A DNA stretch of 64,000 nt from positions 62,001 to 126,000 of the forward strand of contig NZ_PVTG01000012.1 in the NCBI RefSeq assembly GCF_003002915.1, in the 5' to 3' direction. The DNA comes from Geodermatophilus tzadiensis. GTDB lineage: Bacteria; Actinomycetota; Actinomycetes; Mycobacteriales; Geodermatophilaceae. The translations under genes and the position numbers were made by a program. Positions 30,185 to 38,946 of the stretch are shown one piece after another; position 1 is the stretch's first letter, and each line of letters starts with the position of its first letter. The notes under the pieces are model-generated. The model was not told the origin of the DNA and made no database searches. It saw nothing but the letters and a program-made list of their open reading frames with translations.

Positions 30185-30664
30185 GTGCCGACGACGTCCC
30201 GGACCCCGTCCCGCCTGCGCCGTGCCCGGCCGTGGATCGGCCTGGCGTTCGTGGTGCAGGGCGCCGTCGCCGTGGCGGGCCTGGTGTGGTCCCTGCTCGC
30301 GGACGAGGGGGACGACGGCAGCACCGTGGTCCGGCGGGTGCGGGTGATGGGCGGCGCCCAGCTGCGGCCGCGCAACCCGGCGCTCTCCCGGGTCGGGCTG
30401 GACGTGGTCATGGCCGGCGGCGACGTCGACCTGACCGGGCTGGCGCCGGTGCCCGGGGGCGTCGACGTCACCGTCCGCGCGGTGATGGGCGGCGCGGCGG
30501 TGCGGGTGCCGCCGGGGTGGCGGGTGTGGTCCGGGGCGCGCGCCCTCGCCGGCGGGGTCGGGCTCGTGCCGGGGGTGCAGCGCACCGACGACCCGCGCGG
30601 CGCCGACCTGCGGCTGCACGGGTGGGCCGTGATGGGCGGCATCGGGGTCGAGACCCCGCCCTGA
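30185..30664 (+). CDS. Membrane protein with LiaF/toastrack-like C-terminal domain
   Basis: This 159-residue protein has one helix near residues 19-38 and a C-terminal beta-rich part with three repeats of the pattern VMGGxxVRxP (VRVMGGAQLRP, AVMGGAAVRVP, AVMGGIGVETP), as in LiaF-type cell-envelope stress proteins and DUF1707-linked domains. The GTG start follows the chemoreceptor gene by 53 bases. Function in envelope sensing is inferred from the domain only. Confidence 0.75.
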   Translation: MPTTSRTPSRLRRARPWIGLAFVVQGAVAVAGLVWSLLADEGDDGSTVVRRVRVMGGAQLRPRNPALSRVGLDVVMAGGDVDLTGLAPVPGGVDVTVRAVMGGAAVRVPPGWRVWSGARALAGGVGLVPGVQRTDDPRGADLRLHGWAVMGGIGVETPP

Positions 30665-30676
30665 CCGCCGCCGTCC

Positions 30677-31582
30677 TCAGCAGAAGCCGGGGGTGCCCAG
30701 CCAGGCGACCTCGGCCGGCGGGACGTCGTCGCGCAGCACGGTCCCCTCGATGAGGCCGTAGGGCCGGTCGTCGGCGTGGTAGACGAGCACGTCGTCCTCG
30801 CCGGGGGTGTTGGACAGGCCGTACGCCGACAGGTCCTGCAGGAAGTGGTGCCGGTTGGGCATCGACATCCGCACCTCGGCGACCTCCGGCACCGCCTCGA
30901 GCACCGCCTCGCCCATCGCGTACAGCGTCTGCTGCAGCGCGAGGGAGTGGGTGGCGGCGAAGGTCTCGAGCAGCGTCGTCCGGACCGTGTGGAAGACGGG
31001 GTCCCAGTCCTGGTCCGCCGACGTGTAGCGCCAGCGGGCGGTGACCGCGGTGGCCAGGACGCGGTCCCGGGTCTCGGCCAGGGTGGTGTAGCGGTCGCGC
31101 GGGAAGCCCCAGAACTCCGAGCCGGTGGTCTTGAGGACGACGAGGTCGGCCAGGCCGGCCAGCACGTGCGCCTCGCCACCGTCCACGGTGACCACCGCGG
31201 TCCGCACCTCCCCGCCGGGCCGCCGGAAGGCGTGGTCGTGCGGCCGCCCGCCGACGGGGATCCGCTCCCAGCCGTAGGACTCCACCGCCACGCGGGCGCC
31301 GGTGATCCAGTCGTAGGAGCCGGCGAGGTGGCGGGCCAGCCGCAGGCCGAACGCCTCGGGGGAGCCGACGCCGTCGCGGGCGAAGGCGAAGACGGTGTTC
31401 TTCTGCGCGTCGGTGGTCAGCACGTGCGCGTTGTCGCCCCGGGTGTGCGCGGCCGCGAAGTCACCCCGCAGGCTGGTGCTCACGTCCAGGTCGACCAGCT
31501 CGTGGCGGGGGGAGCTGCGGTCGACCGCGACCACGCGGACCTCCGCCTTCCCGTACTGGTTGGGTCCGAGCACGATCGCCAT
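30677..31582 (-). CDS. Urate oxidase (uricase)
   Basis: Uricase oxidises uric acid to 5-hydroxyisourate. The 301-residue protein has the start region GPNQYGKAEVRVVAV, the catalytic segment LTTDAQKNTVFAFAR, KTTGSEFWGFPRDRYTTLAE and the C-terminal MPNRHHFLQDL. The ATG at 31582 is preferred; the frame is open further upstream but only from there does it match the family. It is the last gene of a minus-strand operon whose upstream members carry out the next two steps. Confidence 0.96.
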   Translation of the reverse strand: MAIVLGPNQYGKAEVRVVAVDRSSPRHELVDLDVSTSLRGDFAAAHTRGDNAHVLTTDAQKNTVFAFARDGVGSPEAFGLRLARHLAGSYDWITGARVAVESYGWERIPVGGRPHDHAFRRPGGEVRTAVVTVDGGEAHVLAGLADLVVLKTTGSEFWGFPRDRYTTLAETRDRVLATAVTARWRYTSADQDWDPVFHTVRTTLLETFAATHSLALQQTLYAMGEAVLEAVPEVAEVRMSMPNRHHFLQDLSAYGLSNTPGEDDVLVYHADDRPYGLIEGTVLRDDVPPAEVAWLGTPGFC

Positions 31583-31629
31583 GCCGCGCAGCCTGCCCGA
31601 CGCCGGTGTTGCACGTGGAACGCGCGCCG

Positions 31630-31947
31630 TCAGCTCCCGCGGTACGTCGAGTACGCGAACGGCGAGAGCAGCAGCGGCACGTGGTGGTGCTCGGCCGGCG
31701 CGGTGACGGTGAACGTCAGCGTCACCTCCGGCCAGAACGCGGCCACCCCGTGTCCGTCGAACCACGGCCCGGTGGCGAGGACCAGCCGGTGCGGGCCGGC
31801 GACGGTGGCCTCCTCGGTGAGCCGGCAGCGGCCGTCGGCGTCGGTCACCCCCTGGGCGAGCAGCTGCTCACCCGCGTACAGCCGGACGGCGATCCCCGTG
31901 GCCGGCCGCCCCGCGACCGCGTCGAGCACGTGCGTGGAGACGCTCAC
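31630..31947 (-). CDS. uraH: 5-Hydroxyisourate hydrolase (transthyretin-like)
   Basis: This 105-residue transthyretin-related enzyme hydrolyses 5-hydroxyisourate. It starts with VSVSTHVLDAVAGRPA, has the conserved His and Arg landmarks, and ends in YRGS, the family signature tetrapeptide. The GTG start overlaps the uraD stop as GTGA. It has no signal peptide, so it works in the cytoplasm with uricase. Confidence 0.95.
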   Translation of the reverse strand: MSVSTHVLDAVAGRPATGIAVRLYAGEQLLAQGVTDADGRCRLTEEATVAGPHRLVLATGPWFDGHGVAAFWPEVTLTFTVTAPAEHHHVPLLLSPFAYSTYRGS

Positions 31948-32441
31948 GAGACCAGCTCCCGCACCCGTGCCTCGGAGATTTGGGCCAGCTGCTCGACCAC
32001 CTCGGCCCGCTCGGCCTCGGCGTCGTTGTCCAGCCGGCGGCGCAGCTCGGCGAGCACCTCCTCGGGCGACCGGCCGGCCGCGCGGATCAGGTAGACGTGG
32101 CCGAAGCGCTCCTCGTAGGCCCGGTTGCCCTCGACCAGCGCGGCGCGGGTGTCGTCGTCGGCCCCGCCCATCGACGCCTGCTCGCGGCGGGAGGCCGCCG
32201 CCTCGGCCGAGCCGCCCTCGACCCGGTCGCCGATCCGCGGGTGCGTGGCCAGCGCGAGCTCCACCTCGTCCCACGGCAGCGCGCGGGCGACCTCGCCGGC
32301 GCGGCGGACGAGGGTGTCGACGTCGGGGAAGGGCCGGCCGGCGACCAGCCCGGCGGCGAACCGCGGCGCGGCGTTGCAGGCGCGCAGGGCCTCGACGGCG
32401 GCGTCGGCGGGCCGGCTGTTGAACTCGTCGAGGCGGGACAC
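31944..32441 (-). CDS. uraD: 2-Oxo-4-hydroxy-4-carboxy-5-ureidoimidazoline (OHCU) decarboxylase
   Basis: This 165-residue protein completes conversion of urate to S-allantoin. It has LDEFNSRP at the N-terminus, the active-site HPRIGDR and the C-terminal RFGHVYLIRAAGRSPEEVL segment that mark the OHCU decarboxylase family. GTG start at 32441. It leads the operon uraD-uraH-uricase and is divergent from a DUF6986 gene across 40 bases, where a shared promoter must lie. Confidence 0.95.
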   Translation of the reverse strand: MSRLDEFNSRPADAAVEALRACNAAPRFAAGLVAGRPFPDVDTLVRRAGEVARALPWDEVELALATHPRIGDRVEGGSAEAAASRREQASMGGADDDTRAALVEGNRAYEERFGHVYLIRAAGRSPEEVLAELRRRLDNDAEAERAEVVEQLAQISEARVRELVS

Positions 32442-32481
32442 GGTGACAGGATGGCAGCCCGGCCGGCCGAGGGAGGGTGCG

Positions 32482-33681
32482 TTGCTGGACGACGCCGTCT
32501 ACGCGGAGCTCGACCGTCGGCTGGCCCCGGTCGACGCCGCGCGCCGGGCCGCCTGGCCGGGGGAGCGGCCCCGCCGCCAGCCGGTGCACACCTGCTACGT
32601 GCCGGCCGACGCCGTCGTCCCCGGCGTGGCCGCCGCGTGGGGCGCCGCCGCCCTGGCCGCCCTCGACGAGCACGGCCTGCCCGACCTCGGCTACCCGGCC
32701 GCGCTGCTGGACGAGGTGCTGCCGCGGGTGCGGGCCAAGCTCGCCGCCGAGCCGGTCGAGGACCTCCGGGTCGACGCCGAGGACGGCTACCGCGGCCGGC
32801 CGGAGGACGAGGACGACGACGTGCGGCGCGCCGCGGCCGCCGTCGCCGCGGACCTCGCCGCCGGCACCGCGCCGCCGTCGGTGGGCATCCGCGCCAGGTC
32901 GCTGGAGGGCCCGACCCGCCGCCGCGGCGTCCGCTCCCTGGACCTGTTCCTCGCCGCCGCCGGCGCTCCGCGGCCGACCGTCACCCTGCCCAAGGTCACC
33001 GACGTCGAGCAGGTGCGCGCCTTCCTGCCGGTGCTCGACGCGCTGGAGGCCGCCCACGGCGTCGCGCTCGACCTGGAGCTGCAGGTGGAGACGCCGCAGG
33101 CGGTGCTCGGCGCCGACGGCGCGGTGACGCTGGCGCGGATGGTGCACGCCGCCGGCCCGCGGCTGACCGGCCTGCACTTCGGCACCTACGACTACAGCGC
33201 CTCCCTGGGCATCGCCGCGGCGCACCAGGCCTCCGACCACCCCGCCGCCGACCTGGCCAAGCAGCTGATGCAGGTCGCGGTGGCGGGCACCGGGGCGCAC
33301 GCCGTCGACGGGTCCACCAACGTGCTGCCCGTCGGGTCGCGGGAGCAGGTGCACGCCGGGTGGCGGGTGCACGCCGGCCTGGTCCGCCGGGCGCTGGAGC
33401 GCGGCCTCCACCAGGGCTGGGACCTGCACCCGGCGCAGCTGGTCACCCGGTACGTCGCCACCTACGCGTTCTTCCGCGGGGCGCTGCCGGCCGCGGCCGC
33501 CCGGCTGGCCGCCTACGTCGAGCGGGTCGACGGCGGCGTCCTCGACGAGCCGGCCACCGCCCGCGCCCTGGCCGGGGTGGTCCTGCGCGGCCTGGACTGC
33601 GGCGCGTTCGACGACGCCGAGGTGACGGCGGCCGGTGCACCCGGTCGGGCGACGCTGGAGTCGCTCGCCGGGCGGCGCTGA
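32482..33681 (+). CDS. DUF6986 protein (HpcH/HpaI aldolase-like)
   Basis: This 399-residue protein has a TIM-barrel layout of the citrate-lyase-beta/HpcH type: RVDAEDGYRGRPEDEDDDV and ALDLELQVETPQAVLG hold the acidic metal-binding residues, and GLHFGTYDYSASLGI follows. A TTG at 32482 with GAGGGAGG (32469-32476) upstream sets the frame; no ATG or GTG is available. It is divergent from the uric acid operon. An aldolase or lyase step beyond allantoin (glyoxylate or ureidoglycolate side) is plausible but not shown. Confidence 0.75.
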   Translation: MLDDAVYAELDRRLAPVDAARRAAWPGERPRRQPVHTCYVPADAVVPGVAAAWGAAALAALDEHGLPDLGYPAALLDEVLPRVRAKLAAEPVEDLRVDAEDGYRGRPEDEDDDVRRAAAAVAADLAAGTAPPSVGIRARSLEGPTRRRGVRSLDLFLAAAGAPRPTVTLPKVTDVEQVRAFLPVLDALEAAHGVALDLELQVETPQAVLGADGAVTLARMVHAAGPRLTGLHFGTYDYSASLGIAAAHQASDHPAADLAKQLMQVAVAGTGAHAVDGSTNVLPVGSREQVHAGWRVHAGLVRRALERGLHQGWDLHPAQLVTRYVATYAFFRGALPAAAARLAAYVERVDGGVLDEPATARALAGVVLRGLDCGAFDDAEVTAAGAPGRATLESLAGRR

Positions 33682-33714
33682 CGCCCGCCCCGGCGGGGGG
33701 CCGGGGGCAGCGCC

Positions 33715-33742
33715 TAGTCTGCTGGGCGTGGTGGCGCGGTGA
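33715..33742 (+). promoter_or_regulatory. -10 box and four-codon leaderless mini-ORF before the 1700-residue protein
   Basis: TAGTCT (33715-33720) is followed seven bases later by GTG GTG GCG CGG TGA (33728-33742), whose stop overlaps the GTG start of the large gene as GTGA. No Shine-Dalgarno precedes the large gene. A leaderless mini-ORF may therefore load ribosomes for it. Confidence 0.4.
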
Positions 33743-36700
33743 GTCAGGACGCGTCCGCCGCGCTGTTCGCCGACGGCGGCGAGGTGGGCCGGGAGATGGC
33801 CGCCCGCGACTGGGCCGCCACCCCGGTCGGCCCGCCCGGGCAGTGGCCCTCCGCGCTGCGCAACCTCGTGCGGATCGTTCTGACCTCGCGCTTCTCGATG
33901 TGGGCCGCGTGGGGTCCCGAGCTGTCGTTCTTCTACAACGACGCCTACCGGCACGACACGCTGCAGGGCAAGCACCCGTGGGCGCTGGGCCGTCCGGCCG
34001 CCGAGGTGTGGTCGGAGATCTGGGACGAGGTGGGCCCGCGCGTCGAGTCGGTCCTCGAGACCGGGATCGCCACCTGGGACGAGGACCTGCTGCTGTTCCT
34101 GCGGCGCAGCGGCTACCCGGAGGAGACCTACCACACCTTCTCCTACAGCCCGGTCCACGACGACGCGAGCCGCACCGCCGGGATGCTCTGCGTCGTCACG
34201 GAGAACACCGAGCGGGTCCTCTCCGAGCGCCGGATGGCCTGCCTGCGCGACCTGGCGACGGCGGTCGCCGCCACCCGGACCGAGGCCGACGTGCTGGCCG
34301 CCGTCAGCGCGCAGCTCGGCCGCAACGGCGCCGACCTGCCCTTCAGCGCCACCTACCTGCTCGACGACGACGGCACCGCCCGGCTGGGCGCCACGACCGG
34401 CCTCGCGCCTGGCTCGCCGGCCGCCCCGGAGCGCATCGCCGCCGGGAACGCCGACCCCGTCTGGCCGGTCGGGCGGCTGCGCGCCGGTGAGCAGGTCCTG
34501 GTCGAGGACGTCGGTCGCCGGCTCCCGGGCCTGCCCACCGGCGCCTGGCAGCGCCCGCCCGAGCAGGCCCTCGTGGTGCCGGTGGCCTCCTCCGCCCCGG
34601 GCACCGCCGCGGTGGCCGGCTTCCTCGTCGTCGGCCTGAACCCGCACCGGCGGCTCGACGACACCTACCGCGGCTTCCTCGAGCTGGTCGCCGGCCAGAT
34701 CGCCTCCGGGCTGCTCAACGCCGGGAGCCACGAGGCCGAGCGGCGCCGCGCGGAGGCGCTGGCCGAGCTCGACCGGGCCAAGACCGACTTCTTCAGCAAC
34801 GTCAGCCACGAGTTCCGCACCCCACTGACGCTGATCATGGGTCCGGTCGCCGAGCTGCGGTCCTCCCCGGTGGCCGCCGCCGACGCCCGGGTGGCCGAGG
34901 AGCTCGAGGTCGTCGAGCGCAACGCCCTGCGGCTGCAGAAGCTGGTCAACACCCTGCTCGACTTCTCCCGGCTGCAGGCCGGCCGGATCGAGGCGCGCTT
35001 CGAGCCGGTCGACCTCGCCGCGGTCACCGCCGAGCTGGCCAGCGTCTTCCGCTCGGCCTTCGACCGGGCCGGCCTCACCCTCACCGTCGACTGCCCGCCG
35101 CTGGCGCAGCCGGTGCACGTCGACCGGGACATGTGGGAGAAGGTCGTCCTCAACCTGCTCTCCAACGCGCTGAAGTACACCTTCACCGGCGGGGTCACCG
35201 TGCGGCTGCGGCAGGAGGGCGGGGACGACGCCGAGGACGGCGGCGCCGCCGTGCTCACCGTGGCCGACACCGGCACCGGCATCCCGGCCGCGGAGCTGCC
35301 CCGGCTGTTCGAGCGGTTCACCCGGGTGACCGGCGCCCGCGCGCGGTCGGGCGAGGGCAGCGGCATCGGCCTGGCGATGGTCCGCGAGCTGGTCGGCCTG
35401 CACGGCGGCACGATCGACGTCGACAGCACGCCCGACGTCGGCACCACCTTCACCGTCGCGCTGCCCACGGGCACCGGCCACCTGCCCGCCGAGCGGATCG
35501 CCCCGGCCGTCCCGGAGGTCCCGGCCGTCTCCGCGGCGGCCGGCTCCTACGTCACCGAGGCACTGCGCTGGCTGCCCGGCGGCGAGTCCGTCCGGGCGGG
35601 CGCGCCGGAGACCGTCCCGGCCCGCGCCGGCCGGGTGCTGGTGGCCGACGACAACGCCGACATGCGCGACTACGTCGTCCGGCTGCTGGCCCCCGTGCAC
35701 CGGGTGCAGGCCGTCGGCGACGGGCAGGCCGCCCTGGAGGCGGCGCAGGCCGACCCGCCGGACCTCGTCGTCAGCGACGTGATGATGCCGCGCCTGGACG
35801 GCGTCGCGCTGCTGGCCGCGCTGCGCGCCGACCCGCGCACCGCCCGCGTGCCCGTCCTCCTGCTGTCGGCCCGCGCCGGGCAGGAGGCGGCGGTCGAGGG
35901 CCTGGCCGCCGGCGCCGACGACTACCTGGTCAAGCCGTTCTCCGCGCAGGAGCTGCTGGCCCGCGTCGACGCCCACCTGCAGCTGGGCCGGGCGCGCCGC
36001 GCGGCCGAGGAGCGGTTCACCGCCATGGCCGACCTCGCGCCGGCGCTCATCTGGGTGGCCGACGGCGACGGCCGCCGGGTGTTCCTCAACGCGGGCTGGA
36101 GCGCCTACACCGGCCGTCCCGCCGAGGACGAGCTCGACGCGGGCTGGCGCGAGGGCCTGCACCCCCAGGACCGCGACCGCTACGCGCGGACGGTGGCCGC
36201 GGCGCTGGAGCGCGGCGAGGGCTGGGAGGTCGAGTTCCGGCTGCGCCGCGCCGACGGCGCCCACCACTGGCTGCTCGAGCGCGGCGTGCCGATCGGCGGG
36301 GACCCCCGGCAGGGTGCGGTGGGCAGCTGCACCGACATCAACGCCCGCTACCGGGAGACCGAGCGGCAGACGCTGCTCGCCGAGGTCGGCACCGCGCTCG
36401 ACCGGGAGACCGAGGTGGAGGGCCAGCTCGCCGGGCTCGCCCGGCTGGTGGTCGAGCGCCGGCTGGCCGACGTCTGCACCGTCCGCGTGGTGGGCGACGA
36501 CGGCCGGCTGCGCTACGTGGGCCGGGCCAGCGTCCACGACGACACCGCGGAGCTGCTGGCCGGCCTCGACCCGCACGCCGGGCTGGGCCGGACCGTCCTC
36601 GACACCGGCGAGTCGCAGCTGCGGCCGCGGCTGGCGGGGCCCGGCGACTCCGGCGTCCGGCTGGACCTCAGCTCGGCGCTGGTGGTGCCGCTGACGGTGC

Positions 36701-38841
36701 GCGGGGAGGTCCGCGCGGTGCTGGCGCTGGGCCGCCACGACGACGCCCCCGCCTTCCACGAGGACGACCGGGCGCTCGCCGAGGAGATCGCCGCCCGCGC
36801 CGCGCTCGCCCTGGACAACGCGCTGCTGCTCGCCGAGGAGCGGGCCGCCGCCCGCCGGCTGGGCCTGCTGCAGCGGGTCACCGCGGAGCTGTCGGCGGCC
36901 ACCGCGCCGGTCGACGTCGCCCGGGCCACGGTCGGCCAGGTGGGGACGCTGACCGGCCACGGCAGCCGGGTCGGCCTGTTCGAGCTCGACGACTCCGGCC
37001 GCGACCTGCGCCTCCTCGCACTGACCGGCTCGGCCCCCGAGGCCGAGCAGGAGTGGGCGCGCATCCCGCTGTCGGCGCCGCTGGCGGTCACCACCGCGGT
37101 CAGCGAGCGGCGGCCGGTGTGGATCGAGGACCCGGCGGACTGGCCCGGTGCCCGCGGCGGGCTCGCTGACGGGCAGGCGGCGGCGCTGGCCGCGTTCGGC
37201 CTGGCCTCGGTCGTCGCGCTGCCACTGGTGGTGGCCGGCCGGGCGGTCGGCGTGGTGGGCATCGGCTTCCCCGAGGTCCGCCGCCTCGCCGCGCCCGAGC
37301 GCGGCATGCTGCTGGCCGTCGCCGAGCAGTGCGCGCAGGCGCTCGACCGCGCCCGCCTCTACCGCGCCCAGCAGGACATCGCCTCCACGCTGCAGCGCGA
37401 CCTGCTCCCGCAGCAGCTGCCGCGGCTCGACCGCCTGGCCCTGGCCGCCGAGTACCTGCCCGGCGCCGCCGGCAGCTCCGCCGGCGGCGACTGGTACGAC
37501 GTCGTCGAGCTCGACCGCGGGCGGGTCGCCGTCGCCGTCGGCGACGTCGTCGGCCAGGGACCCGCGGCGGCCGCCGTCATGGGGCAGCTGCGCAGCGCGC
37601 TGTCCACGGCGCTGCTGCAGGGCACCCCGCCGGCCGCGGCGCTGGAGCTGCTCGACCGGTTCGCCGCGCGGCTGCCCGGCGCCCGGGCCTCCACGGCGGC
37701 CTGCCTCGTCCTCGACTGCGAGACCGGCGAGGTGCGGTGGGCCCGCGCCGGCCACCTGCCGCCGCTGCTGCTCGCCGGCGGGACGGCCACGCTGCTCGAG
37801 GACGGCGCGGGCGCGGTGCTCGGCGCCCCCGGGCGGCGGCCCTACACCGAGGGCAGCGCCACCGTCGCGCCCGGGGCGACGCTGCTGCTCTACACCGACG
37901 GTCTGGTCGAGCGGCGCGGCGAGTCCCTCGACGCCGGCCTGGAGCGGCTCACCACGACTGCGGCCGGACTGGCCGCCGCGGACCCGGCCCGGCTGACCCG
38001 CGCGCTGCTCGCCGAGGTGCTCGACGACTCCACCCCGCCCGACGACGTCGCCGTCATCGCCGCCCGGCTCACGCCCCCGCCGGTGCACGAGACGCTGCCG
38101 GCCGACCCCGCCCGGCTCAGCCGCGTCCGCCGCACGGTGACCTCCTGGGCGCTGGCCGCCGGGCTTCCCGAGGACAGCCTCGACGACCTGCAGCTGGCCC
38201 TGGGGGAGGCCCTGGCCAACGCCGTCGAGCACGCCTACGCCGCCACGGGCGGCGAGGGCCGGTGCGAGTACCGCCTGGAGCGGACCGCGGACGGCTGCGT
38301 CGACGTCTGCGTCCGCGACGAGGGGATCTGGCGGCCGGTGCCGGCCGACCCCGGCCACCGTGGCCGCGGGCTCGAGCTGATCTCCGCTCTCGCCCGCGAC
38401 GTCGAGGTGGCCCGCACGCCCGACGGCTCCGGCGCCGACGGCGCCGGGACGACGGTGCGGTTCCGGTTCGTCCCGGCCGGGCCGGGACCCGCCGACCCGC
38501 CGGTGCGCCGCGCCGTCGCGCCGTCGGCGGTCGAGCCGGCGCGGCTGTCGGTGCACCGGGACGGCGACGGGCTGCGCCTCGAGGTCACCGGCGAGGTCGA
38601 CCTCGCGGTGACCCCCGCGATGCGGGCGGAGGCGCTGCGGGCCCTCGGGGACCTGACGCCGGGCGCGCGGGCGGTGCTCGACCTGCGGCCGGTCACCTAC
38701 CTGGCCAGCGCCGGCGTGCACCTGGTCCTCGAGCTGCGCTCGGCGGCGGCCGCCCGGAGGGCCGTCCTGGACGTGCGGACCGAGCCGGGCTCGGCGGCCG
38801 AGCGGGTGCTGGTGCTCGGCGGGCAGCTGGGGCGCCGGTAG
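33739..38841 (+). CDS. Giant sensor: hybrid histidine kinase fused to PP2C phosphatase, RsbW-like kinase and STAS
   Basis: This protein is 1700 residues long. Domains in order are: PAS-like (1-165), GAF-like (170-340), HisKA with His357 in SHEFRTPLT, HATPase (to about 580), receiver with Asp near 680 in VVSDVMMPRLDG, PAS (about 757-870), two GAF (885-1205), PP2C phosphatase with GGDWYD near 1250 and PPDDVAV near 1433, RsbW-like ATPase with ALGEALANAVEHAYA near 1488, and STAS (about 1600-1700). All catalytic motifs look intact, except that the STAS site aligned to phosphorylated Ser58 of SpoIIAA is Ala (YLASAGV). It appears to put a phosphorelay and a whole partner-switching module in one chain. 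No membrane helix is seen. Confidence 0.95.
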   Translation: MSQDASAALFADGGEVGREMAARDWAATPVGPPGQWPSALRNLVRIVLTSRFSMWAAWGPELSFFYNDAYRHDTLQGKHPWALGRPAAEVWSEIWDEVGPRVESVLETGIATWDEDLLLFLRRSGYPEETYHTFSYSPVHDDASRTAGMLCVVTENTERVLSERRMACLRDLATAVAATRTEADVLAAVSAQLGRNGADLPFSATYLLDDDGTARLGATTGLAPGSPAAPERIAAGNADPVWPVGRLRAGEQVLVEDVGRRLPGLPTGAWQRPPEQALVVPVASSAPGTAAVAGFLVVGLNPHRRLDDTYRGFLELVAGQIASGLLNAGSHEAERRRAEALAELDRAKTDFFSNVSHEFRTPLTLIMGPVAELRSSPVAAADARVAEELEVVERNALRLQKLVNTLLDFSRLQAGRIEARFEPVDLAAVTAELASVFRSAFDRAGLTLTVDCPPLAQPVHVDRDMWEKVVLNLLSNALKYTFTGGVTVRLRQEGGDDAEDGGAAVLTVADTGTGIPAAELPRLFERFTRVTGARARSGEGSGIGLAMVRELVGLHGGTIDVDSTPDVGTTFTVALPTGTGHLPAERIAPAVPEVPAVSAAAGSYVTEALRWLPGGESVRAGAPETVPARAGRVLVADDNADMRDYVVRLLAPVHRVQAVGDGQAALEAAQADPPDLVVSDVMMPRLDGVALLAALRADPRTARVPVLLLSARAGQEAAVEGLAAGADDYLVKPFSAQELLARVDAHLQLGRARRAAEERFTAMADLAPALIWVADGDGRRVFLNAGWSAYTGRPAEDELDAGWREGLHPQDRDRYARTVAAALERGEGWEVEFRLRRADGAHHWLLERGVPIGGDPRQGAVGSCTDINARYRETERQTLLAEVGTALDRETEVEGQLAGLARLVVERRLADVCTVRVVGDDGRLRYVGRASVHDDTAELLAGLDPHAGLGRTVLDTGESQLRPRLAGPGDSGVRLDLSSALVVPLTVRGEVRAVLALGRHDDAPAFHEDDRALAEEIAARAALALDNALLLAEERAAARRLGLLQRVTAELSAATAPVDVARATVGQVGTLTGHGSRVGLFELDDSGRDLRLLALTGSAPEAEQEWARIPLSAPLAVTTAVSERRPVWIEDPADWPGARGGLADGQAAALAAFGLASVVALPLVVAGRAVGVVGIGFPEVRRLAAPERGMLLAVAEQCAQALDRARLYRAQQDIASTLQRDLLPQQLPRLDRLALAAEYLPGAAGSSAGGDWYDVVELDRGRVAVAVGDVVGQGPAAAAVMGQLRSALSTALLQGTPPAAALELLDRFAARLPGARASTAACLVLDCETGEVRWARAGHLPPLLLAGGTATLLEDGAGAVLGAPGRRPYTEGSATVAPGATLLLYTDGLVERRGESLDAGLERLTTTAAGLAAADPARLTRALLAEVLDDSTPPDDVAVIAARLTPPPVHETLPADPARLSRVRRTVTSWALAAGLPEDSLDDLQLALGEALANAVEHAYAATGGEGRCEYRLERTADGCVDVCVRDEGIWRPVPADPGHRGRGLELISALARDVEVARTPDGSGADGAGTTVRFRFVPAGPGPADPPVRRAVAPSAVEPARLSVHRDGDGLRLEVTGEVDLAVTPAMRAEALRALGDLTPGARAVLDLRPVTYLASAGVHLVLELRSAAAARRAVLDVRTEPGSAAERVLVLGGQLGRR

Positions 38842-38847
38842 CCCGGT

Positions 38848-38866
38848 GGGGTGCCGGTGGCACCCC
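38848..38866 (+). terminator. Short perfect hairpin after the giant sensor gene
   Basis: GGGGTGCC and GGCACCCC pair around a GGT loop, seven bases beyond the stop codon. There is no U-tract. Confidence 0.5.
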
Positions 38867-38946
38867 GACAGGAATCGTCCCCGCCGGTGTTCCACAATGG
38901 TGTGTGGACGGCTGGGACCCACCGGCCCGGAACGGTCGAGGGGCCA

